DNA of 15,090 nt from an uncultured Psychrobacillus sp. (GTDB taxonomy: Bacteria; Bacillota; Bacilli; Bacillales_A; Planococcaceae), in contig CAKQHO010000083.1 of NCBI GenBank assembly GCA_934234185.1, positions 1 through 15,090 of the forward strand. Reading direction: 5' to 3'. Numbering within the stretch: position 1 is the first letter of the stretch; every line of letters begins with the position of its first letter. Below, piece by piece: positions 1 to 7,404 of the stretch. The position numbers and the translations under genes are program-made. The notes beneath the pieces are model-generated. The model was not told the DNA's origin and ran no database searches. It saw only the letters and a list, made by a program, of their open reading frames with translations.

Positions 1-87
1 TTTCCGGATGACCACTCAAGCATCATACAAGAGGGCTATTTTATTTTCAAGACCCCGAAAATCCTTCTAACAGGAATCCTCCTTTAA
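1..87 (+). CDS. Possible 3' end of a plus-strand gene running off the left edge
   Basis: Frame 1 is open from the first base for 28 codons to a TAA at 85-87. The encoded tail is hydrophobic at its end (TPKILLTGILL) and would converge on the DUF2785 gene that ends at 123. No domain can be recognised from so short a tail. The opposite strand also has a short open frame running off the edge (ATGATG near 25-30), but without a ribosome binding site. The reading frame is what is seen; that it is a gene is only a weak inference. Confidence 0.3.
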   Translation, partial: FPDDHSSIIQEGYFIFKTPKILLTGILL

Positions 88-122
88 AGGATTAGACGGA
101 AACTTAGTACGTTCGTTTCATG

Positions 123-941
123 TTATTGATACACTTGGCTATGGAGTTTTTCCATAAGCTCTACTATCTCTTCTCTTCTTTGTTGGCTCATCCCTCGATA
201 TGCTAATCTAAAATATAATGATTTGATAAAATTACTTATATTAGTGCGATATTGGAAATAACGAAGAGAAAATAGCTCCATTTTAGAAACACTCTCCACC
301 AATATCCTCATCCATTCTACTAAAGCCTGTTCATCTAATCCCTTTTCAAGCATTGCCTCTATGGCAAATATCAGTCTTTCATCCTCATCATCTATGAATA
401 CTTTTTCTTTTCCTACACAACAGGCAATTGCTTCTAAACATTCTTGTATATATTCTTCCTTAAAAAAGGGATGCTTCACTAAGGTTGCCAGCAGATCTGC
501 CCCATGAGCAATACTATGAGCCCATCCCTTTCCTTCTATATAACCTCTTGTATCCTGCTCCTTTTGCAAATAGTTTATCGTCGCTCTGTACACATGCTCC
601 CACTCGGCTTCTAAGAGAAACCTCTCTTCTATATCCTTTAAGAGAACGAGTACTATTACTAAAGATGAAAACGAACGAGTAAATACGTTATCAGTATCCC
701 TCTCTCCTAATTGACAAAAAAGATGCTGATCATCTAAGCAAATCGCTAATATATGCTTAAGTTTATCTGCTTGGATAAAATCATTTAATATAAATTGTCC
801 GAATCTACGATATATTAATTGATCTCTTAGTTCCTCATCTGTATGGCCAATTTGTTCAAGCATCTCCTCTATCAAGAAATCTAAATCCTCTATAATAGAA
901 GCATCTTCCGGTATATTCTTTAACCTAGTTTTTAAATCCAT
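123..941 (-). CDS. DUF2785 family protein
   Basis: A protein of 272 residues, soluble-looking and mostly helical, with no signal peptide or membrane segment. The central block around residues 135-155, GYIEGKGWAHSIAHGADLL, is the pattern I associate with the DUF2785 family, whose biochemical role I do not know. A GTG at 942-944 could extend it by one residue. I chose the ATG at 939-941 because the ribosome binding site AAAGGGG lies 8 bases before it. That site begins at the stop codon of the methionyl-tRNA synthetase gene upstream, leaving only about 18 bp between the two. The two genes are therefore probably one transcript under the same T-box. The family call is fairly secure; any link to methionine or translation is only inferred from position. 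Confidence 0.8.
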   Translation of the reverse strand: MDLKTRLKNIPEDASIIEDLDFLIEEMLEQIGHTDEELRDQLIYRRFGQFILNDFIQADKLKHILAICLDDQHLFCQLGERDTDNVFTRSFSSLVIVLVLLKDIEERFLLEAEWEHVYRATINYLQKEQDTRGYIEGKGWAHSIAHGADLLATLVKHPFFKEEYIQECLEAIACCVGKEKVFIDDEDERLIFAIEAMLEKGLDEQALVEWMRILVESVSKMELFSLRYFQYRTNISNFIKSLYFRLAYRGMSQQRREEIVELMEKLHSQVYQ

Positions 942-959
942 CACTTTAGCCCCTTTAAC

Positions 960-2600
960 TTATGAACCCTTTGCTTCCACTTGTAGCCTTTCGAGTTCCC
1001 TCTCTATCGTTTGCGGATCAATACGTGTAAATAAAGGCTCCACTTTTTCTAAAGACTTTCCTTCTACTTGTATCGGCTCCCAATTGAGCTTATCAAGCGC
1101 TAGCATCTCTCTGACCTTCTCACTTGAAAAAGGTAAAAATGGAGCCAGCAATTGAGCTGCATTGGCAATGATAAAAATCATGTTAGATAAAGTCTTCCTG
1201 CATTCTTCTGGGTTTTGTGTAACGGTTACCCATGGTTTTTCCTCATCAAATTGCTTATTTGCTTGTCTGATATAGGAGAATATTAATTCTAATGCATTTT
1301 TTGTACTTCCCTTTTCAATTGTTACTCCTACCTCTTGGTAAAGCTCTTCTGTCTGTTCAAATAATCGTTGGTCTATTGTCGCAACAGGTATCAGCCCTGC
1401 AAAGGATTTTTCTATAAACTTTAATGTTCGATTCACCAGATTTCCATATGCACCCAGTAGTTCTGCATTATGACTATAAATAAATTCTCTCCATGAAAAG
1501 TCAGCATCTCTATTTTCCGGTGCATTGATGGTCAAGAAATAGCGAAGTGAATCCGGGTCATATTTTTCTAAAGCGTAGGGAACCCAGACAGCCCAATTTT
1601 GGCTAGTTGAAAGCTTTCTTTTTTCTAAAGTTAAATATTCATTAGAAATTATATGGGTAGGTAATGCCCTTTGACCAACTCCCATCAAAATTGCTGGCCA
1701 AATTAACGTATGAAATGGGATATTATCCTTTCCATGAACATAATAGGAAATTGTATCCTCTTTCCAAAATATTTTCGCATCCTTTTGTTGCTGCTTAGCC
1801 CATTCCAAGCTTGCTGAATAATATCCAGAGACAGCCTCTATCCACACATATATCTTCTTATCTTCAAAGCCTTTTACAGGAACACTAACACCATTTGGTA
1901 AATCACGTGATGCCGCTCGATCCTGTAGTCCCTCAGAGAGATAACGCTCCGATAGTTGAATAGCATTACTTCTCCATGCAGCTCGTTCCTTTGCATCTGA
2001 TACATACTCCTCAAGCTCCTTTTGAAGCTTCGCTAATGATAAATAGAAGTGCTCTGTCTTTTTAATGGTAGGTGGATTTCCGCAAAGCTTACAGATTCTA
2101 TTCGAAAGCTCTAGAGGATCTAGAATAGTAGAACAGTGATCACATTGGTCTCCTCTTGCTTTCTTCCCGCAAACAGGACAATTTCCTTCTACATATCGAT
2201 CTGGGAGAAACTGTTGATCATGTTCACAGTAGGTTTGTTCCATTTCTTTTTTATATAGATATTGATGTTCCAGCAAACTTAAAAACAATGCTTGGACCGT
2301 TTGGTGATGATTTTCTGTATCTGTTCTAGTGTATATATCAAAGCTAAATCCTAATTTTTCAAAGGATTCCTTGAATTCCTTGTGATATCGATTTGCTATT
2401 TCCTTTGTCGTAACTCCTTCAGCATTTGCTCTAATAGCTATTGGGGTTCCGTTACAATCACTGCCTGAAGCGTATAACACCTCTTCTCCCTTCAAGCGAT
2501 AGTATCTTGCTAAAATATCCCCAGGTAAAAGTGCGGCTATGTGGCCAAGATGAAGGGATCCATTTGCATATGGCCAAGCTCCTCCTATAAATATGCTCAT
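960..2600 (-). CDS. metS: Methionyl-tRNA synthetase, short MetRS2-type
   Basis: Charges tRNA-Met with methionine in the cytoplasm. The 546-residue class I synthetase shows the HIGH signature as HLGH at residues 17-20, in a PYANGSLHLGH context. The KMSKS loop appears as KRKLSTS at 327-333. The zinc-binding insert carries CPVC (141-144), CDHC (153-156) and CKLC (170-173), plus Cys125, so it is the multi-knuckle type. The helical anticodon-binding domain follows from about residue 370. The C-terminal EMAP/Trbp-like tRNA-binding domain of the usual approximately 650-residue Bacillus MetS is absent. Length and motif style fit the second MetRS of some bacilli, known for resistance to certain MetRS inhibitors; that assignment is inferred. 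Ribosome binding site AAAGGAGAG precedes the ATG. Controlled by the T-box leader upstream and probably co-transcribed with the DUF2785 gene downstream. Confidence 0.93.
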   Translation of the reverse strand: MSIFIGGAWPYANGSLHLGHIAALLPGDILARYYRLKGEEVLYASGSDCNGTPIAIRANAEGVTTKEIANRYHKEFKESFEKLGFSFDIYTRTDTENHHQTVQALFLSLLEHQYLYKKEMEQTYCEHDQQFLPDRYVEGNCPVCGKKARGDQCDHCSTILDPLELSNRICKLCGNPPTIKKTEHFYLSLAKLQKELEEYVSDAKERAAWRSNAIQLSERYLSEGLQDRAASRDLPNGVSVPVKGFEDKKIYVWIEAVSGYYSASLEWAKQQQKDAKIFWKEDTISYYVHGKDNIPFHTLIWPAILMGVGQRALPTHIISNEYLTLEKRKLSTSQNWAVWVPYALEKYDPDSLRYFLTINAPENRDADFSWREFIYSHNAELLGAYGNLVNRTLKFIEKSFAGLIPVATIDQRLFEQTEELYQEVGVTIEKGSTKNALELIFSYIRQANKQFDEEKPWVTVTQNPEECRKTLSNMIFIIANAAQLLAPFLPFSSEKVREMLALDKLNWEPIQVEGKSLEKVEPLFTRIDPQTIERELERLQVEAKGS

Positions 2601-2625
2601 TACATTCTCTCCTTTTTTTAAACAT

Positions 2626-2668
2626 AAAAAGACCTCGCCCTATCGATATAATCGATAAGGACGAGGTC
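2626..2668 (-). terminator. T-box leader terminator
   Basis: On the minus strand, GACCTCGTCCTTATCGAT pairs across a short loop with ATCGATAGGGCGAGGTC, with one bulged base. A run of T follows, 26 bp before the metS start codon. The 5' arm includes bases just after the T-box sequence, so antiterminator and terminator are mutually exclusive, as expected for this riboswitch class. Uncharged tRNA-Met should favour read-through. Confidence 0.9.
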
Positions 2669-2925
2669 TTGATCTCGTGGTACCACCTTTATTTTCAAAT
2701 GACTCACATCATTTGACTCCATAAGTACGAAGCTTTTTCGCTTGATACTTTGACATTGATAACAAGTGCCAAACCTTGTCGTATCCTACTTACTAATTGT
2801 GTTCAGTACGAAGCTCAGAGACCATGTTCAAATGACTAGTTTGCTTCATTCCCACCATCAGAAGCTCTCTTGGTAACATCCTCATTTTACTTTTCCTCTT
2901 CTACGCTTTTCTACATATGAGATTG
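2669..2925 (-). promoter_or_regulatory. T-box riboswitch leader, probable methionine specifier
   Basis: The conserved T-box sequence AAAGGTGGTACCACGAG lies at 2674-2690 on the minus strand, directly before the terminator. Upstream are Stem I-like elements: an AGAGAGCTTC segment near 2855-2869, GGTGGGAA near 2849-2856, and a 3' segment GAAC-ATG-GTCTCTGAG. The ATG at 2823-2825, sitting just before CTCTGAG, is the natural specifier codon candidate and matches the regulated gene, a methionyl-tRNA synthetase. A hairpin TCAAATGA/TCATTTGA (about 2695-2717) would be the stem preceding the antiterminator. The leader should sense uncharged tRNA-Met in cis. The class is certain; the exact specifier was assigned by eye, without folding. 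Confidence 0.92.
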
Positions 2926-2930
2926 GTTAA

Positions 2931-2959
2931 ATTATAAAGAGGAAAATAATAAAAATCAA
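2931..2959 (-). promoter_or_regulatory. Sigma-A promoter of the metS T-box transcript
   Basis: TTGATT (2954-2959), a 17-bp spacer and a consensus TATAAT (2931-2936) read on the minus strand. Transcription would begin around 2924, immediately before Stem I of the T-box leader. It sits about 14 bp past the stop codon of the amidohydrolase gene, so metS has its own start and little room for a separate terminator of the upstream gene. Confidence 0.85.
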
Positions 2960-2972
2960 GTCAATTTTCAAA

Positions 2973-4322
2973 TTAGTTTACTTTATAATTTGTATCTAAA
3001 AAACTGTCTAAAAATTCTTCTATTTTCTTTTTAATATACTCTTCAGGAGGCACCTGCTCTAATATATCTGTTTGGGTATATAAAGTACCTCCCTTGATAA
3101 TTAGATCAATCTCCTGCGTGTTACGAATATCCTCTAACGGATTGCCATTTAAAAGCACGAGGTCGGCATACGCACCTTCCTTTATCATCCCAATATCTTT
3201 TCGCTCCAACGTCTTAGCAGCTATGATTGTGGCAGCACGAAGGGCATCCATTTCACTAAACTCAGCTTGTACCATCAGCTGCAGCTCTCGATGTAAAGCC
3301 ATCCCCGGGAATGTAAATATTCCAGTCGGAGTATCGGTTCCAGCCACCACCACTCCTCCAATTCGATGATAAATAGAGGTAATTTTCTTGTTCCATATAT
3401 GTTGTTTACCAAGTACATTTATCTTATTATATTGGGTTAATATTCTGCTCCATTGCTGCATTAAAGAAGAATTTTCTTTAATTTTTTCCATGATTGTATT
3501 TTCAGGATACCAATAGTTCTCCCGACGATTAGCTTGATCAAGCATAACTAGTGTTGGGCAAAGAACCACCCCGTTATCCTTTAAAATATGACAGATTTCC
3601 GTCAGCCTATCCTCATCAGGATGCTCCCAATCAATGGTGTCCCATATTTCATCTGCTGCATTCATATGCCAGTCGGGATATATATCCTGAATAATACCGG
3701 AAGCATGCTCATTCCATTTTATCCCCATCCTTGCGGCATCTATCGCACTGACCTCTTTTGAATGTAAAAGATCACAGCTCACCTCTAATTGTAATTTCTT
3801 CGCCTCCTCTACCACTACTTCCATTAGTTCTCTAGAGAGTCCTCCGTGAACCTTTATTAATTTTGCTCCTGCCTTTGCCTGTCTTTTCACTTCTTGGATA
3901 GCCGTCTCTCTTTTATCAACAATGATATTCCATGAAGTGGTTTCTTTCCATAAACTAGGGAGTCCATCTATAATTCTATCTGCTGAAATCACACGTGGGG
4001 TATGGGCATTTTCTGGGGCGTGAATTAACTTTTTCAACTCTATTACATTTCCGCCTGTATTACGAACTGTTGTAACTCCAGCAGCAGTATAAATAGGAGC
4101 ATATTCTTCTTTGATGTGCACATGCATATCAATTAAACCTGGAATCAGCCATTTCCCACTTCCGTTTAGCACAACTGCCTTACTAGTTAAATGTCCTTCA
4201 ATATCCTTATGTACTACTTTTTCTATTTTGTCGTTTTGAATTAGAATATGTGCTTTCCTAACAATACCAGCTTCCACATCTATCATATTAATATTTTTTA
4301 TATAAATGACCGAGTTCTTCAT
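2973..4322 (-). CDS. Metal-dependent amidohydrolase (imidazolonepropionase-like)
   Basis: A 449-residue cytoplasmic member of the amidohydrolase superfamily. The metal-binding HxH is in PGLIDMHVH (residues 61-69). Lys157, in AKLIKVHGG, is placed like the carboxylated lysine of binuclear members. His187 and His206 (NEHASG) are the next ligand candidates, and Asp330 in VVVAGTDTPTG is the typical last ligand. The C-terminal strands, with AYADLVLLNGNPLEDI around 384-399, are the family's beta-sandwich domain. The substrate cannot be read from the sequence; relatives act on imidazolonepropionate, dipeptides or other cyclic and linear amides. Ribosome binding site AAAGGGG lies about 10 bases before the ATG. 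It is read in the same direction as metS but is separated from it by the metS promoter. It appears intact. No clear promoter is seen in the 198 bp upstream. Confidence 0.85.
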   Translation of the reverse strand: MKNSVIYIKNINMIDVEAGIVRKAHILIQNDKIEKVVHKDIEGHLTSKAVVLNGSGKWLIPGLIDMHVHIKEEYAPIYTAAGVTTVRNTGGNVIELKKLIHAPENAHTPRVISADRIIDGLPSLWKETTSWNIIVDKRETAIQEVKRQAKAGAKLIKVHGGLSRELMEVVVEEAKKLQLEVSCDLLHSKEVSAIDAARMGIKWNEHASGIIQDIYPDWHMNAADEIWDTIDWEHPDEDRLTEICHILKDNGVVLCPTLVMLDQANRRENYWYPENTIMEKIKENSSLMQQWSRILTQYNKINVLGKQHIWNKKITSIYHRIGGVVVAGTDTPTGIFTFPGMALHRELQLMVQAEFSEMDALRAATIIAAKTLERKDIGMIKEGAYADLVLLNGNPLEDIRNTQEIDLIIKGGTLYTQTDILEQVPPEEYIKKKIEEFLDSFLDTNYKVN

Positions 4323-4479
4323 ATGTCTTAATCCCCTTTGGCAACGACAGTTTCTATATTTTTCTATATACCCGTTTTTCTTTTTATTAGACTGCTTTTA
4401 TTAAATATTTTGCAGCTTTTTGTTAGATTTTTATAGAAAATTCGCTGTTCAATGGGAAATTCTATTTTTATATAAACAA

Positions 4480-4515
4480 AGACAAATGAAGCTGGTTGAA
4501 TAGCCCCATTTGTCT
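4480..4515 (-). terminator. Terminator after the citrate synthase gene
   Basis: On the minus strand AGACAAATGGGGCT pairs with AGCTTCATTTGTCT around an 8-base loop. This gives a 14-bp stem with two G-U pairs, starting 5 bp past the citA stop. The T-tract is poor (TTGTTTATATA), so efficiency is uncertain. It lies between citA and the amidohydrolase gene and probably ends the citA transcript. The rest of the 4323-4520 gap is AT-rich, with no gene seen. Confidence 0.65.
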
Positions 4516-4520
4516 GTTTA

Positions 4521-5585
4521 TTATAATTTTCCTACATAAATGGATTGTGGTCTGAAGATCGTATTATCTCTTAACTGTTCAATAGCATGTGCAGTCCATC
4601 CTACCATTCGGGCAACACTAAAGGTCGGTGTAAATAATTCAGCGGGCATATCAATCGAACGCATAATTGCCGCTGCATAGTATTCCACATTTGTGTAAAG
4701 TTTTCTTCCTGGCTTTAATTCAGCTAGCAGTTCAATAATTTCTTTTTCTGCAATGGTTGCGATATCCAGCCAAGCATCCTGTCCTTGAAGCTCCAGACAT
4801 TTGTCTCTTAAAAGGATAGAGCGAGGATCCTCCGTTTTATATATACGATGACCAAAGCCCATTATCTTCTCGCCACTTTCTATCTTTTCTCTAACGATAT
4901 CTCGGATGGTCGCTGGATTTTTAAATTCATTTAATAACGAGATAACCCCTGAAGGTGCCCCTCCGTGTAGTGGTCCCTTCATCGTACCTAAAGCAGACGT
5001 AATTGCAGCAGTTAAATCTGATTCCGTGGAAATCGTCACACGAGCTGCAAAGGTGGAAGCGTTTAACCCATGCTCCATCGTTAGCTTTAAGTAAGTTTCC
5101 AATGCCTCTACTTGAACGTCTGTCGGTAACTCCCCTGTTAACATATATAAATAGTTAGCCGTATGAGAAAGCTCCTCGTTTGGTTCAACGATTGGTAAGT
5201 CCTGCTGATTTCGATAATGCCTTGCCACGATCACAGGAAGTGCGGCTGTTAAAATGGCAGCCTGCTCCTCCATACTCTTCTCTTTAAAGCTTTCATGCGT
5301 AAATGCAGAGATAGCTGTTCTCATCGCATCCATCAATGCTGTTTCCTTCGGCAATACATCGATAATCTGCTCGATATGTGCAGGGAGCTGTCTATAGTCC
5401 TTCAATGAAAAATATTGCTCAGAAGTTTCCCCTGTCCATAGTAGCTGAGCAACCTTCTCAAAGTTCCCTTCGTTTACTAACTCCTCCACCTTCACACCTC
5501 GGTATCGAAGCTCCCCCTTTTCTCCGTCCACAGAAGCAATATATGTGTGCACGGCAACGACATCTTTCAACCCTTTTTGAAACAT
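4521..5585 (-). CDS. citA: Citrate synthase, CitA type
   Basis: Condenses acetyl-CoA and oxaloacetate to citrate, the first step of the citric acid cycle. The 354-residue protein has the short Gram-positive form. Active-site histidines are His207 (LHGGAPSG) and His246 (MGFGHRIYK), with His172 in MEHG. The region FTPTFSVARMVGWTAH (318-333) carries the substrate-binding arginine. The position of the catalytic aspartate, NVD-F/Y in most citrate synthases, is NVEYY here, so Glu301 replaces Asp. Divergence from a citR gene and the GGAPSG motif point to the CitA (minor) rather than the CitZ (major) enzyme. Ribosome binding site AAAGGAGGAG is 5-6 bases before the ATG. Expected to be repressed by CitR; the name rests on synteny and the regulator's identity. 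Confidence 0.9.
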   Translation of the reverse strand: MFQKGLKDVVAVHTYIASVDGEKGELRYRGVKVEELVNEGNFEKVAQLLWTGETSEQYFSLKDYRQLPAHIEQIIDVLPKETALMDAMRTAISAFTHESFKEKSMEEQAAILTAALPVIVARHYRNQQDLPIVEPNEELSHTANYLYMLTGELPTDVQVEALETYLKLTMEHGLNASTFAARVTISTESDLTAAITSALGTMKGPLHGGAPSGVISLLNEFKNPATIRDIVREKIESGEKIMGFGHRIYKTEDPRSILLRDKCLELQGQDAWLDIATIAEKEIIELLAELKPGRKLYTNVEYYAAAIMRSIDMPAELFTPTFSVARMVGWTAHAIEQLRDNTIFRPQSIYVGKL

Positions 5586-5611
5586 ATGAACTCCTCCTTT
5601 TTTTATAGTTT

Positions 5612-5639
5612 AATATAAAATATTGATAAAAAAAATTAA
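5612..5639 (-). promoter_or_regulatory. citA: Candidate citA promoter
   Basis: TTAATT (5634-5639) and TATATT (5612-5617) with 16 bp between them, read on the minus strand, about 26 bp before the citA start. The -35 match is poor and the whole stretch is AT-rich, so this is only the best available pair in the 100-bp divergent region. Confidence 0.3.
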
Positions 5640-5650
5640 ATATATATAAT
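5623..5650 (+). promoter_or_regulatory. citR: Candidate citR promoter
   Basis: TTGATA (5623-5628), a 16-bp spacer and TATAAT (5645-5650) on the plus strand. Transcription would start near 5657, leaving about 29 nt before the citR start codon with its GAAGGTG ribosome binding site at 5674-5680. It overlaps the proposed citA promoter on the other strand. Confidence 0.55.
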
Positions 5651-5662
5651 TGACTTAATTAT
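5646..5662. promoter_or_regulatory. Candidate CitR operator
   Basis: A perfect inverted repeat, ATAATT-GACTT-AATTAT, covers the last bases of the proposed citR -10 and the start site. LysR-type regulators bind such dyads, and B. subtilis CitR is known to repress both citA and itself. The site position suits self-repression. In AT-rich DNA a 6-bp repeat can arise by chance, and the spacing is not the strict T-N11-A form. Confidence 0.35.
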
Positions 5663-5685
5663 CTAAATTAATTGAAGGTGAAAAT

Positions 5686-6567
5686 ATGGAGTATCAATGG
5701 TTAAAGACATTTACCGTTGCAGCAGAAACACTAAATTTTCGAAAGGCATCGGAAATTTTACTTATGTCGCAGCCAAGTGTCACAGTACACATCAAGCTTC
5801 TGGAGGAGCATATTGGTATTTCGCTCTTTGAACGGAATAAAAACCGAGTTACCTTGACCGCTGAAGGGAAATTTTTTCTACAGGAAGCAAAGCAGCTAGT
5901 GCGTTCCACCGAAGCTAGTATCACAAAGGTGCAGGCATACGCACAAGGCTTTCGAAGAAGATGGACGATCGCCATCACGCCACTTATGGCAGAAACGATC
6001 CTGCCCTATTTTTTACGTACCTTCTTGAAAAAACATCCTGACTTAGAGATAAATATTCGAGTGGAAGAGTCACATGTGATCGAGCATTTAGTGAACGAAG
6101 AGGAAGTAAACATTGGGATTGCATCGACTGACGCTACGTTTAAAAGTCTATATTCAACCCCTATTTATGAGGATCCTATTATTTTTCTGATGCCCTATGA
6201 TGGCTATGACGAAGAAAGCGGTCCACCTATTGATGTAAAAGAGGTGCTGCAAAATAATTATTTATTCACTCACCACCACCCAGTATTTTGGGATAGCCTT
6301 CTTGTTAAGCTTCACAAGCACGTTCTAGGCCTTCGAACGATGAAAGTCACCCAAGCTCATGTGACCAAGCGGTTTATCCAAGATGGGCTTGGTGTATCCT
6401 TCCTTCCTCATTCTATCGTTAGGAGAGAACTAATAGAAGGAAAGATCATGCAGCCACACTTTGATTTATTCGAGCTTCCAACCGTTTCTTCCTATGTATT
6501 GGTCAAAAAGATGGGAAGCCTCGAGGAAGAATTTATCGAGCAGATTTCTAAGCATTATTTTGGCTGA
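5686..6567 (+). CDS. citR: LysR-type regulator CitR
   Basis: A 293-residue LysR-family transcription factor. Residues 1-60 form the winged helix-turn-helix, with FRKASEILLMSQPSVTVHIK as the recognition region and LFERNKNRVTLTAEG as the wing. Residues 90-290 form the effector-binding domain. The segment RTMKVTQAHVTKRFIQDGLG nearly matches what I remember of B. subtilis CitR. The position, divergent from the citrate synthase gene, is also the same. It should repress citA and its own gene. Its last 20 bp overlap, tail to tail, the 3' end of the membrane protein gene. The ATG is supported by GAAGGTG 5 bases upstream. The gene appears complete. Confidence 0.9.
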   Translation: MEYQWLKTFTVAAETLNFRKASEILLMSQPSVTVHIKLLEEHIGISLFERNKNRVTLTAEGKFFLQEAKQLVRSTEASITKVQAYAQGFRRRWTIAITPLMAETILPYFLRTFLKKHPDLEINIRVEESHVIEHLVNEEEVNIGIASTDATFKSLYSTPIYEDPIIFLMPYDGYDEESGPPIDVKEVLQNNYLFTHHHPVFWDSLLVKLHKHVLGLRTMKVTQAHVTKRFIQDGLGVSFLPHSIVRRELIEGKIMQPHFDLFELPTVSSYVLVKKMGSLEEEFIEQISKHYFG

Positions 6568-7204
6568 GGACAGTAGCCTCCTCCGGTTGGTTCGGCTTTG
6601 TTATGCGCTTTATTTCTTTAAAGATGGCCAAGTATAGGAAAACGCCAATTATTCCAAACGCCCATCCGACTAGCTGTCTATAAATCAAGAGTGAGGTAAA
6701 AGCCTCTACTCCATATTTATTTAACATCCAGGCTTTCATGGCAGCCAAGGTGAGTCCGCGTACGACAAATAAAACCGTGATCCATTGAAACAGCTTGAAA
6801 ATCTCTTTTCGGTAAAACAATTTTTTGCTACCATCACGAGCATACCCTTGGAGATAAGCGATATCCACAAAGAAATAGAGTGGAAGTGGTTTCTTTATCA
6901 TGAGAGAAATGAGATAAATGCCAGTGAATACAAGACCAAGATACAATTGATTCCATAGCATTTTATCCGCTGAGCCAGATAGCAAGTCAACAATCGTGCC
7001 AATCAATAGGCTCGACAGTATAAATACACCTGTAATATTGAATTCCCTCTCTGTAATAAAACGAACAATGGTATAAATAAAACCGGGCACAGTAGACAAA
7101 AGCATTGCCCAATAATCGCCTAATGCTTCTCGACCATTCGTCCAAATCAGATAAGGAAGTGCCACATAAAACACGATTTCTAGCACAATTATATATTTTT
7201 TCAT
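6548..7204 (-). CDS. VC0807-like integral membrane protein
   Basis: A 218-residue protein with about six hydrophobic segments, near residues 4-22, 31-50, 57-75, 84-103, 137-157 and 172-193. A polar stretch around 113-133 (ARDGSKKLFYRKE) probably forms a cytoplasmic loop. The arrangement resembles the VC0807 family of uncharacterised membrane proteins, distantly like the septation protein A fold; this was recalled by pattern and not searched. Function unknown. Ribosome binding site AAAGGGG lies 7 bases before the ATG, and a 24-bp palindrome lies directly upstream of it, so the gene is probably under a repressor not encoded nearby. It converges with citR, sharing 20 bp at the 3' ends. Confidence 0.75.
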   Translation of the reverse strand: MKKYIIVLEIVFYVALPYLIWTNGREALGDYWAMLLSTVPGFIYTIVRFITEREFNITGVFILSSLLIGTIVDLLSGSADKMLWNQLYLGLVFTGIYLISLMIKKPLPLYFFVDIAYLQGYARDGSKKLFYRKEIFKLFQWITVLFVVRGLTLAAMKAWMLNKYGVEAFTSLLIYRQLVGWAFGIIGVFLYLAIFKEIKRITKPNQPEEATVLSQNNA

Positions 7205-7219
7205 TTGCTTGCCCCTTTA

Positions 7220-7243
7220 GTAAAGTATCGTTTCATACTTTAC
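7220..7243. promoter_or_regulatory. 24-bp palindrome, candidate operator
   Basis: GTAAAGTAT-CGTTTC-ATACTTTAC has perfect 9-bp arms and a 6-bp centre. It ends within about 2 bp of the AAAGGGG ribosome binding site of the membrane protein gene. Its size and symmetry suit a TetR- or PadR-type dimer blocking transcription. As RNA it could also form a hairpin near the ribosome binding site. No such regulator gene is present in the window. Confidence 0.55.
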
Positions 7244-7335
7244 GGTTGGTTATTAGAAAAGATTCAAGTAATTGGAAGTATATTGTTTTTTTAGGAACAC
7301 TATATGATGGGGTTGATATTTGTTCTGGCTGGAAG

Positions 7336-7370
7336 CTTTCCTAGGGGCTTCGGGGAAAGGATATTTTTTT
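7336..7370 (+). terminator. Possible orphan plus-strand terminator
   Basis: CTTTCC (7336-7341) and GGAAAG (7354-7359) can pair, with further partial pairing possible in the GC-rich loop, followed by a run of seven T at 7364-7370. No plus-strand gene precedes it closely, as citR ends some 770 bp away. The rest of 7244-7404 shows no gene. It may be a relic or chance. Confidence 0.3.
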
Positions 7371-7404
7371 ATAAGGATCCAATTCAGTACAATTCAAAGG
7401 CATC

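Noticed and set aside
1..30. Minus-strand gene start (ATGATG, MMLEWSSGK) at the left edge
   Set aside because: No ribosome binding site before it and only nine codons visible; the plus-strand open frame over the same bases is somewhat more plausible.
485..682. Plus-strand reading frames inside minus-strand genes, such as this one and others within metS, citA, mod, res and the helicase gene
   Set aside because: They lie wholly within well-supported genes on the opposite strand and show no domain patterns or ribosome binding sites.
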